From CAZVUW01 sp964629825 (GTDB lineage: Bacteria; Actinomycetota; Nitriliruptoria; Euzebyales; Egibacteraceae): 5,774 nt of DNA. Under the pieces are notes generated by a model, which worked only from the letters and a program-made list of their open reading frames with translations, was not told where the DNA came from and searched no databases. The DNA lies in the NCBI GenBank assembly GCA_964629825.1, contig CAZVUW010000141.1:1-5774 (forward strand), in the 5' to 3' direction. This document shows positions 1 to 5,774 of this stretch, one piece after another; position 1 is the first letter of the stretch; each line of letters begins with the position of its first letter. The position numbers and the translations under genes were made by a program.

Positions 1-37
1 GGTGTAGAAGGGGCCGAGGGTTCCGCTGCCGCTTCCC

Positions 38-44
38 GAGGAGG
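38..44 (+). promoter_or_regulatory. Strong Shine-Dalgarno site for the SRPBCC gene
   Basis: GAGGAGG sits five bases before the ATG at 50. It is a near-ideal ribosome binding site at a good distance and fixes the start of the first gene. The rest of bases 1-37 holds no recognisable promoter. A TAG at 5-7 could be the end of an upstream gene, but too little sequence is present to say. Confidence 0.8.
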
Positions 45-49
45 TCGCC

Positions 50-517
50 ATGGCCGAGCTGAGGATCGAACACGAGGTTGCGGCGCCGGCCGGGGCGGTG
101 TGGGCGGTGCTCACCGACCTGGAGCGCTCACCGGAGAACATCTCGGGCGTGGACTCTGTCGAGCGCCTCGACGGCGGCAGCGAGTTCGGCGTCGGCACGC
201 GCTGGCGCGAGACGCGCACGATGATGGGGCGCCAGGCGACCGAGGTTATGGAGGTCACGGCGCTCGAGCCCGAACGTTCCTACACGGTCGAGGCCGACAG
301 CCGCGGCGTGCACTACCGCTCGGTGATGGGCGTGGAGCCCCTCGACGCCGAGCGCAGCCGCGTGTTCATGACCTTCGACGGCCAGCCGCAGGGCGCGGTC
401 GGCAAAGTCATGGCCGCGACGCTGGGCAAGCTGTTCGAGGGCGCCACGCGCAAGGCGCTCCAGCAGGACCTCCGGGACATCGCCGCGGCGGCCGAGCGCC
501 AGGCGGGACGCCGGTAG
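50..517 (+). CDS. SRPBCC family (polyketide cyclase/START-like) protein
   Basis: This 155-residue protein looks like a complete single-domain member of the SRPBCC helix-grip superfamily, whose members bind hydrophobic ligands in a deep cavity. Visible order: a first strand (residues 3-10, ELRIEHEV), the characteristic 'AP...VWAVLTDLER' helix segment (12-26), a central run of beta strands with GVGTRWRETR (47-56), MEVTALEPERSYTVEA (67-82) and SRVFMTFDGQP (103-113), and a long C-terminal amphipathic helix (about 117-150) ending in basic residues. Length, strand order and closing helix fit the polyketide_cyc2-type group. There is no signal peptide or membrane segment and no cysteine, so it is probably cytosolic. 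The ligand and reaction cannot be deduced; many relatives have no known enzymatic role. The start is fixed by the GAGGAGG site. The gene ends in TAG at 515-517, facing the membrane-protein gene. Confidence 0.88.
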   Translation: MAELRIEHEVAAPAGAVWAVLTDLERSPENISGVDSVERLDGGSEFGVGTRWRETRTMMGRQATEVMEVTALEPERSYTVEADSRGVHYRSVMGVEPLDAERSRVFMTFDGQPQGAVGKVMAATLGKLFEGATRKALQQDLRDIAAAAERQAGRR

Positions 518-547
518 AGCGAGCGGGGCGGGGCGCAGCCCGCGGGC
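518..547. other. Convergent gene junction with GC palindrome
   Basis: The stop codons of the SRPBCC gene and the membrane-protein gene are separated by only 30 bases. A perfect 12-bp palindrome, AGCCCGCGGGCT, lies at 537-548 and overlaps the last base of the minus-strand stop codon. A second possible short hairpin pairs GCGGG (528-532) with CCCGC (539-543). Neither is followed by a T-run on either strand, so a bidirectional intrinsic terminator is possible but weakly supported. Short GC palindromes are common by chance at this base composition. Confidence 0.35.
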
Positions 548-2944
548 TCATGGCGTCAGCGTCGGCAGCCCTCGGATGATCTCCAGCAGCGCCTGCCCGG
601 CGTTGCCGGACACCACCTGCTGCCCCACAGCGATCAGGGACAGCAGCGCCGGCGCCAGGTAGGCCGCCGCACCGCGGATGCGGGTCGTTCCGTAGTAGTC
701 GAACACGTGCCGCGGATGCAGCCCGTGCCGCCGCAGCGTCTCCACGTCGAGCAACACGCCGAGGACGCTGAGGAACAGCAGCACCTGCAGCGGGCGGAAC
801 AGCCACGCGTGACCCGCCGCGCCGCCGGTCCACTCCACGACCACGGCGGAGACCGCCTGCGCCAGCAGGTAGACGAGGCCGAGCGCCACGCCCTTGGTCG
901 CGGCACGCGCGCCGGGGAGATAGGCCAGCAGCGCACCAAGGACCAGCGCCAGCACCAGCCAGAAGACGGCCTCGCGTGCGACGCCCGTGAACGCCCGAAG
1001 CGCGGCGAACTGGCCGCTGCGGACGCCCTCGGGACGGGTCAGCAACACGATCAGGAAGTAGCCCACCGGCAGAGCCGCCAGCAGCCCGCCCCACCGGACG
1101 GCCTCGCGGGCGTTGCCCCACCAGTCCGCCCTCGGCCCCACCGCCAGACCGAGCCTGGTCGGCGGCGCCTCCGGCGGCAGCGCCATGCGCACCGCGGAAT
1201 CGGGGCTGCCCTGCACCACATTGCGGCGCTCTTCATGCAGGGCGTCCCGCCGACGCCGGTGGTCGTCCTCGGTGATCTCGTCATCGGTGAACGCCCGTGA
1301 CAGGCGCGCCTCCCTGGTCACCAGGCGCAGCTCAAGCAGGGCGCGCTGAAGCAGCTGGCCCTGGTGCTGCACCACCAGGGGGCTGGTGACGTCCAGCCTC
1401 GGGTTCAGCTGACGAAGCTGCGCCTCGATGCCCGGAAGAGCAGCGCGTCGCGCCAGCGCCGCCAGCAGCAGCAGCCCGGTGACGAAGGCGACCGGCACCG
1501 GCAAGGTGAGGACCGGGACGTTGCTCTGGATGAGGGTGCCGCCAAAAGCCAGCAGCGCGAGCACCTTGGCCGGCCGCCCGGGCAGGAACACGGTCGGCTG
1601 CTCGGCCTGATATGCGGCGAGCCATGCAACCACCGCCGCCAGGGCGAGCAGCGGCAGGGCCGTCACCAGGATCTCGAAGCTCAGCGCCACCGGATAGAAG
1701 AGCAGCCACCCCGCCGAGCGGCCCAGATGAGCCCACTGCCAGACGGTGACGAGCGCCAGAGCGATCAGCCCGAGCCTGACCGGAGCGGCGTGCGTCGTGG
1801 CGGTCATCTCGCCCGCCTGCGACGGCCTGATCGCCAGGGCAAGCCCGACGGTTCCGTGCCTCAGCACCGCCCACAGCACGGCCGCTGTCAGCAGCGCCGC
1901 GCCGCCGGCGATGAGCGCGAACGGCCAGGACTTGAGGCCGCCGGGCGTGAGCTGGGAGCGCAGCGCGACCCAGGGTGCCGCCATGAGCACAGCAGCGGAC
2001 AGGAACAGCGCGGCGAGCAGCACCCGCATCCGCGCGCTGACCCCGGGCACGAGCACGACCAGCACCCCGAGCGCGACCACGGCGAGGGCGTGCAGCCAAG
2101 CCCACGAGCCCTCGGCCGGATCGGCGAGCCCCCTGCTGGCCGCAAGCGCGCCCAAAGGGCTGAGGAGGACCGCCGCCAGCAGCGCCCGGACCGCCATCGG
2201 GGCCGAGTCCTCCCCCGTCCGACGCTGCTGGGCGAGCAGAAGGAAGGCGCCGATCGCCGCCACCAGCGTGGTCACGTAGTGCAGGAGCCAGCGCAGCACG
2301 GGGAGGACCCCCTGCTCTCCGTGCAGGAGCCAGCTCGACAGCCACGGCACGTCGACCGCCACCCGCAGCTCGCCGAGCGGGCCCTCGGCCTGCCAGCGGA
2401 CCATGCTCGGGCTGAAGCGCTCGGGCACGGGCTCGACCGATCCCAGCGTCAGGCCGCGCACGCGGACGACCGCCGACGAGGTTCCATCCGGGGACGCCTC
2501 CAACGGCTCGACCAGGGTGACCATCAGGTCCGCGGCGGTATCGCCGGGCCCCTCGGAGACGATCTCCCAGCCCAGAGCCGCACTTCGAGCGCCAAGCTGC
2601 GCCTCCGCCGTCTGGGTGATCGTCAGCATCCCGCCACTGACCCGGATGTCGCCCGCGGACAGAGGCGCTGCCAGACAGCCCTCAAGAGGACCCCTGCCTT
2701 GGCCGCCCGAGGGGTTCAGCAGCTCGGCAACACCGGGAGCAGAGCGCGCCAGCCGGACGGTTCGGCGGGCGGACGCCGTGAGGCTAGGTCCCTCGCGGCG
2801 CAGGTCGAGCCGATGCTCGACGGACTGCACATGCTCGGACATGCGGGCGCACGGATCCTGCGCGGCGCCCGCAGGCGCCGCGACCAAACCGAGCAGGCAG
2901 ACCGCGAGGACCAACAGGCCCCGACGCCCGCCGCATCTCGCCAT
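548..2944 (-). CDS. Uncharacterised polytopic membrane protein with exported N-terminal domain
   Basis: The 798-residue protein begins with a classic signal peptide: a basic start (MARCGGRR), a hydrophobic core (residues 9-22), and an AGA/GAA cleavage region near 26-28. Residues about 29-213 form a soluble, presumably extracytoplasmic domain containing Cys32 and Cys90. About nine hydrophobic helices follow (near 217-239, 250-270, 282-300, 307-326, 341-360, 389-406, 420-444, 459-476, 479-498). Then comes a charged, probably cytosolic stretch (499-615), and about five more helices (616-636, 657-677, 683-704, 715-733, 758-777). Basic residues cluster in the predicted inner loops, which supports this topology. 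I see no catalytic or transporter signature. From memory the architecture resembles the uncharacterised actinobacterial family DUF6185, which I could not verify. The ATG at 2944 is preceded by GGGGTGAG and begins directly at the signal peptide. The stop is TGA (548-550 on the minus strand). It is divergent from the STAND regulator, which makes a sensor or receptor role conceivable but unproven. Confidence 0.85.
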   Translation of the reverse strand: MARCGGRRGLLVLAVCLLGLVAAPAGAAQDPCARMSEHVQSVEHRLDLRREGPSLTASARRTVRLARSAPGVAELLNPSGGQGRGPLEGCLAAPLSAGDIRVSGGMLTITQTAEAQLGARSAALGWEIVSEGPGDTAADLMVTLVEPLEASPDGTSSAVVRVRGLTLGSVEPVPERFSPSMVRWQAEGPLGELRVAVDVPWLSSWLLHGEQGVLPVLRWLLHYVTTLVAAIGAFLLLAQQRRTGEDSAPMAVRALLAAVLLSPLGALAASRGLADPAEGSWAWLHALAVVALGVLVVLVPGVSARMRVLLAALFLSAAVLMAAPWVALRSQLTPGGLKSWPFALIAGGAALLTAAVLWAVLRHGTVGLALAIRPSQAGEMTATTHAAPVRLGLIALALVTVWQWAHLGRSAGWLLFYPVALSFEILVTALPLLALAAVVAWLAAYQAEQPTVFLPGRPAKVLALLAFGGTLIQSNVPVLTLPVPVAFVTGLLLLAALARRAALPGIEAQLRQLNPRLDVTSPLVVQHQGQLLQRALLELRLVTREARLSRAFTDDEITEDDHRRRRDALHEERRNVVQGSPDSAVRMALPPEAPPTRLGLAVGPRADWWGNAREAVRWGGLLAALPVGYFLIVLLTRPEGVRSGQFAALRAFTGVAREAVFWLVLALVLGALLAYLPGARAATKGVALGLVYLLAQAVSAVVVEWTGGAAGHAWLFRPLQVLLFLSVLGVLLDVETLRRHGLHPRHVFDYYGTTRIRGAAAYLAPALLSLIAVGQQVVSGNAGQALLEIIRGLPTLTP

Positions 2945-2946
2945 AG

Positions 2947-2954
2947 CTCACCCC
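2947..2954 (-). promoter_or_regulatory. Ribosome binding site of the membrane-protein gene
   Basis: Read on the minus strand, GGGGTGAG lies two bases before the ATG at 2944. The GGTGA portion can pair with the part of the 16S rRNA tail just 5' of the usual anti-Shine-Dalgarno core, so the close spacing is acceptable. It supports the chosen start, which also places the signal peptide exactly at the N-terminus. Confidence 0.5.
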
Positions 2955-3031
2955 GCCCGAAATCTTCACTAGGCCCGGTCCTGGTGCAACACTTGCGCCG
3001 GACGCGGGCGACCGCTGGTCCGTGGGCGCCG

Positions 3032-3043
3032 AGTCTCGAGACT
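3032..3043. repeat. Perfect 12-bp palindrome next to the regulator start
   Basis: AGTCTCGAGACT is identical to its reverse complement. It ends five bases before the ATG at 3049, so it covers the place where that start's ribosome binding site would be. Only a weak GAG is present there, inside the palindrome. It could be an operator half-site pair for a dimeric regulator or a small RNA hairpin. About one or two 12-bp palindromes are expected by chance in a window this size, so only its position makes it notable. If translation begins at GTG 3022 it lies inside the coding region. Confidence 0.35.
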
Positions 3044-3048
3044 GGCAG

Positions 3049-5766
3049 ATGAGCAACGAACCGGCCGGGCTGGTTGGACGGGCTGCGGAGCTTGATGAGC
3101 TGCGCAGGCTTCTACATGGCCATCGGCTGGTGACCCTGGTCGGTGTCGGAGGGGTCGGCAAGACGCGCCTCGCCCAGGCCGTCGTCGACACCTGGCCGTC
3201 GCGGGCCGCGGTGTGCGAGCTGGATCGTCTCAGCAGTTCGGGGACCGAGGGTCGGCTCGAGCACCCCGACGCCGTGGCAGACGCGGTCGCCGGCAGCCTC
3301 GGCTACCCGTCCTTGAAGGCGGCGACGGTGGGCTTGGCAGGGAGCAGCCGCCTGCTCATGCTCGACGGCTGCGAGCACCAGATCGATGCGTCCGCCGCGG
3401 TGGTCGAGCGCGTGCTCGCGAGCTGCCCCGAGCTGACCGTGCTTGCGACCAGCCGCGAGCCGCTCGAGGTGGTCGGCGAGCGCCTGATGAAGCTGGGGCC
3501 GCTGGGGCTGCCCGCGAGCGACGATCCCGAGGCGGTGCGCAACGCGCCTGCGGTCGAGCTCTTCCTGCGCCGCGCCGCGGCCAGCGGAGGGACACTCGAC
3601 CCGGCCGCCTCGCCCGAGATCGCCGAGCTGTGCCGGCGGCTGGACGGCCTTCCCCTGGCCATCGAGCTGGCGGCCGCGCGGACGCTGAGCCTGACCCCGG
3701 CCGAGATCCTGGCGCATCTCGGTGACCGGCTGGACCTGCTGGCGCGGCGCCGTGACCGCGGGCCCGCGCGCCACCAGAGCCTCGAGGCGGCCATCGGCTG
3801 GTCTTACGACCGGCTGCCGGAGGAGACGAAGCTGTTCTTCGAGCGGCTCGGGGTGTTCGCCGGTCGCTTCACGGCCGAGAGCGCGCATGCGGTCGCGGCG
3901 GGTCCGGACGACGACCTCTTGGCGGTGCTCGACCACTTGGACCTGCTGGTCGCCCAGTCGCTGATCACAGTTGTGCGGCGCGGGGATCGCAGCTGGTTTG
4001 GCCTGCTGTCGACTGTGCGGGCTTTTGCACGCGGGCAGCTCGCGGAGCGCGGCGAGCTCGACGGGGCGCAGGACCGCTGGGTCGACACGCTGGTCGACAC
4101 GGCGACCGACCTGGTGAACGCGGGGATCCGCTCGGCGTCCGTGGACACCTGGATGAGAGTGCACGCCGCCGAGGACGACCTGCTCGCCGGGCTGCGCTGG
4201 TGCCTCGACCACGATGAGAAGCCCACCCGCGCAGCGACTCTGTTCGCGCCGCTGTGGTGGATCGCCTACAACGCCCGCGCCGAGTGCGCGGTCGAGCTCG
4301 GCGAGCGGGTGCTGGAGCGCTGGTCAGAGACGTCGCCCGAGGTGGCGACGGTCGCGGCGATCACCGGCTTCGCCAACGTCGTGATGGGCGACCTCGACAA
4401 CGGTGCGCGCCTGGCACAGGAGGCGCTGGAGCGGGCGATCGACCCCTTGCCGGCGGTGGTCGCACGGCGGGCCCTGTCGGTGCATGCCCACTCGACGGGC
4501 CGCGACTCGGACGCCCTGCGCTGGGTGGACGAGGCCGTGGCCGCCTCGCGCGCCGGCGAGATGGCCGCCTGGCACAACGAGCTGCTGACCCTGCGCGCGT
4601 TCCTGCTCGCCGCTGTGGGACGGACCGAGGAGGCCATCAACCAGGCCGCCGAGGCCCGGGACGGCGCGGACCAGATCGGCAGCCCGATCGTCCACGCGTG
4701 GGCGGCGCTGGCCTACGGGTGCCTGCTGGCCCTGCGCGATCCCGCAGCGGGGCGGGCGGTCCTCGAGCCGCTGATCGAGCGCTGCCACTCGATCGGCTAC
4801 CCGCTCGGAGCCGGGCGCAGCCTGCGGGCTCTGGGCGCGCTGGCCTTCCTCGAGGGTCAGCAGTTCGAGGCCGCGCGCCGTCTCGGCGAGGGGCTGGACG
4901 TGCTGATCACAGTCGGCCACGTCACGCAGGTCCACTCGACCCTGCGCTGGATCGCGGCGCTGCTGGACGAGCTTGGCCGGCCCGAGCCCGCAGCGATGCT
5001 GCGCCGCTGCATCGGCACCGCGCCCAGCCCCATAAGCGACGTGCTGGAGCGGGCACACGGTGATCGCCTACGCGTCGACCCCGGTGGCTCCGAGCCGGCC
5101 ATCGGGTTGCGCGAGACCGTCGCGCTGGCGCGGCGGGAGCTTGAGGCTGTGCGCGCGGCAGGGGCCGGGACGGACGTTGCGCCCGCGGTCGAGGTGGCCG
5201 CTGCGCCCGGGAGCGCCGCGGCCCCGACCGAGGACGACCTCGCCAACCGCTTCCAGCGCGAGGGACAGGTGTGGACCCTGACCTTCGCCGGCAGCTCGGT
5301 GCGGCTGCCTCACGCGAAGGGGCTGGCCGACCTCGCGACCCTGATCGCCCGCCCTGGCGAAGAGATCCACTGCACGGAGCTGATGGGGGCGGCGGTCGAG
5401 CAGCCCACCGCCGGGCCGGCGATCGACGAGCGAGCGCGGCGAGAGTACGAGCGGCGGATCATCGCCCTGCAGGAGGAGCTCGCCGAGGCGGAGGCGTTCA
5501 ACGACCGCGGGCGCGCCGAGAAGGCGCAGCTGGAGCTCGACCTGCTCGTGGATCAGCTCGCTGGCGCGCAGGGCCTGGGCGGCCGCCAGCGCCAGACCGG
5601 CAGCACGGCCGAGCGTGCGCGGTCGGCCGTGACCTGGAGGATCCGCTCCGCGATCAAGCGCATCGCCGAGCTGCATCCCGAGCTGGGCGAGCACCTGGCC
5701 GACAGCGTCCGCACGGGCACGTGGTGCTCCTACCAGCCCCAGTCGCCGGTGACCTGGCGGCTGTAG
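3049..5766 (+). CDS. STAND-type ATPase regulator with TPR-like repeats and atypical C-terminal winged helix
   Basis: The 905-residue protein (numbered from ATG 3049) is a signal-transduction ATPase of the class found in actinobacterial AfsR/LuxR-like regulators. It opens with MSNEPAGLVGR. It then shows Walker A GVGGVGKT (32-39), Walker B LLMLDGCEH (102-110), the sensor-like LATSREPL (132-139) and the LDGLPLAIELAAAR block (198-211). A winged-helix segment follows (HQSLEAAIGWSYDRLP 242-257, then FFERLGVFAGRF), and a helical TPR-like region at about 390-650 probably senses a ligand or partner. An Ala/Pro-rich linker (about 704-730) leads to the C-terminal module (732-905). Neither a C-terminal LuxR helix-turn-helix nor an N-terminal SARP domain is present. 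The expected role is an ATP-dependent switch controlling transcription; the target is unknown. A GTG at 3022 would add nine residues. I prefer ATG 3049 because relatives commonly begin 'MSN.P..L..VGR', although neither start has a good Shine-Dalgarno. The stop is TAG at 5764-5766. Confidence 0.85.
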   Translation: MSNEPAGLVGRAAELDELRRLLHGHRLVTLVGVGGVGKTRLAQAVVDTWPSRAAVCELDRLSSSGTEGRLEHPDAVADAVAGSLGYPSLKAATVGLAGSSRLLMLDGCEHQIDASAAVVERVLASCPELTVLATSREPLEVVGERLMKLGPLGLPASDDPEAVRNAPAVELFLRRAAASGGTLDPAASPEIAELCRRLDGLPLAIELAAARTLSLTPAEILAHLGDRLDLLARRRDRGPARHQSLEAAIGWSYDRLPEETKLFFERLGVFAGRFTAESAHAVAAGPDDDLLAVLDHLDLLVAQSLITVVRRGDRSWFGLLSTVRAFARGQLAERGELDGAQDRWVDTLVDTATDLVNAGIRSASVDTWMRVHAAEDDLLAGLRWCLDHDEKPTRAATLFAPLWWIAYNARAECAVELGERVLERWSETSPEVATVAAITGFANVVMGDLDNGARLAQEALERAIDPLPAVVARRALSVHAHSTGRDSDALRWVDEAVAASRAGEMAAWHNELLTLRAFLLAAVGRTEEAINQAAEARDGADQIGSPIVHAWAALAYGCLLALRDPAAGRAVLEPLIERCHSIGYPLGAGRSLRALGALAFLEGQQFEAARRLGEGLDVLITVGHVTQVHSTLRWIAALLDELGRPEPAAMLRRCIGTAPSPISDVLERAHGDRLRVDPGGSEPAIGLRETVALARRELEAVRAAGAGTDVAPAVEVAAAPGSAAAPTEDDLANRFQREGQVWTLTFAGSSVRLPHAKGLADLATLIARPGEEIHCTELMGAAVEQPTAGPAIDERARREYERRIIALQEELAEAEAFNDRGRAEKAQLELDLLVDQLAGAQGLGGRQRQTGSTAERARSAVTWRIRSAIKRIAELHPELGEHLADSVRTGTWCSYQPQSPVTWRL
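3142..3165 (+). other. P-loop (Walker A) of the STAND ATPase
   Basis: The codons spell GVGGVGKT, matching the GxxGxGK[ST] phosphate-binding loop. It is preceded by a hydrophobic strand (RLVTLV), as expected. With the intact Walker B aspartate further on, this argues that the protein can bind and probably hydrolyse ATP. Confidence 0.9.
5272..5739 (+). other. C-terminal module: winged-helix-like halves split by a coiled coil
   Basis: Residues 742-781 read WTLTFAGSSVRLPHAKGL followed by ADLATLIARPGEEIHCTELMG. This is the pattern of the OmpR/SARP winged helix up to its second helix (strand hairpin, 'L..KG..LL..LarrPGe.v...eL'). Residues about 798-843 are a charged heptad-like helical stretch (YERRIIALQEELAEAEAF, then EKAQLELDLLVDQLAG). 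Residues 852-897 resume with an Arg-rich helix (ARSAVTWRIRSAIKRIAEL) and a closing VRTGTWCSYQP, which resembles the recognition helix and final 'i.TvrG.GY..p' wing. I have seen this module, with its GLGGR motif, at the C-terminus of many actinobacterial ATPase and cyclase-like proteins, but I know of no established name. The winged-helix reading is inference from pattern. Confidence 0.5.
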
Positions 5767-5774
5767 GCGGCGGC

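Larger units (their letters stand above)
2945..3048. promoter_or_regulatory. Divergent control region between membrane protein and STAND regulator
   Basis: This spacer of about 100 bases must carry the start signals of both divergent genes and is locally less GC-rich around 2960-2972. On the minus strand, TTGCAC (2984-2989) followed after 17 bases by AAGATT (2961-2966) is a possible but poor -35/-10 pair (three of six bases match at each box). I found no convincing plus-strand promoter. If the regulator starts at GTG 3022 rather than ATG 3049, the spacer is 77 bases. A 12-bp palindrome lies at 3032-3043 and is listed separately. Confidence 0.4.

Noticed and set aside
528..548. Possible bidirectional intrinsic terminator between the convergent genes
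   Set aside because: The stems are only four to five base pairs and lack a T-run on either strand, so I record the palindrome but do not call a terminator.
408..1121. A 237-codon minus-strand frame spanning the ends of the first two genes
   Set aside because: It overlaps the real membrane-protein frame on the same strand and the SRPBCC gene on the other. Its product is Arg/Ala/Gly/Pro-rich and shows no membrane helices or domain.
1364..3052. A 562-codon plus-strand open frame antisense to the membrane-protein gene
   Set aside because: Its product is a low-complexity mix rich in Arg, Gln, Gly and His with no domain. The opposite strand encodes a clean signal peptide and regular membrane helices with a ribosome binding site. 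Long antisense open frames are expected at this GC content.
3112..4212. A 366-codon minus-strand open frame antisense to the ATPase domain
   Set aside because: It lies entirely opposite conserved ATPase motifs (Walker A, Walker B, GLPL) and its own product has no recognisable domain or plausible composition.
4324..5058. A 244-codon minus-strand open frame opposite the TPR-like region
   Set aside because: It is rich in Gln, Arg, Ala and His without any domain, and the plus-strand frame across it is continuous and protein-like.
5629..5763. VTWRI and VTWRL repeated near the C-terminus of the ATPase, with similar DNA (GTGACCTGG at both places)
   Set aside because: The match is only about nine bases, the flanking residues differ, and the two copies fall in different structural positions. 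It is probably coincidence.

Overview
This window is very GC-rich on both strands. Its Arg/Ala/Gly-rich proteins and the kinds of gene families present point to an actinobacterium in the broad sense (Streptomyces-like or Thermoleophilia-like). The lineage cannot be fixed from the sequence alone. I see no tRNA, rRNA, CRISPR array, transposase or integrase. Three protein genes fill almost all of the window.

Layout: (1) 50-517 (+) encodes a small single-domain SRPBCC (polyketide cyclase/START-like) protein behind a strong Shine-Dalgarno. (2) 548-2944 (-) converges on gene 1 with a 30-bp gap. It encodes a 798-residue uncharacterised membrane protein with a signal peptide, an exported N-terminal domain holding the mature protein's only two cysteines, about 14 membrane helices and a charged cytosolic loop. 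(3) 3049-5766 (+), or from a GTG at 3022, diverges from gene 2. It encodes a large STAND-type ATPase: P-loop NTPase, winged helix, TPR-like repeats, then a distinctive C-terminal module that I read as an OmpR/SARP-like winged helix interrupted by a coiled coil.

The divergent genes 2 and 3 share a spacer of about 100 bp (2945-3048) containing a perfect 12-bp palindrome just before the ATG of gene 3. A regulator transcribed away from a receptor-like membrane protein through a shared control region is a common genomic pattern, so functional coupling or autoregulation is plausible. It is an inference from position only. The SRPBCC gene is in a different transcription unit from gene 2 and shows no evident link to it.

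The most interesting items are the C-terminal module of the ATPase, the unusual architecture of the membrane protein, and the palindrome in the divergent spacer.
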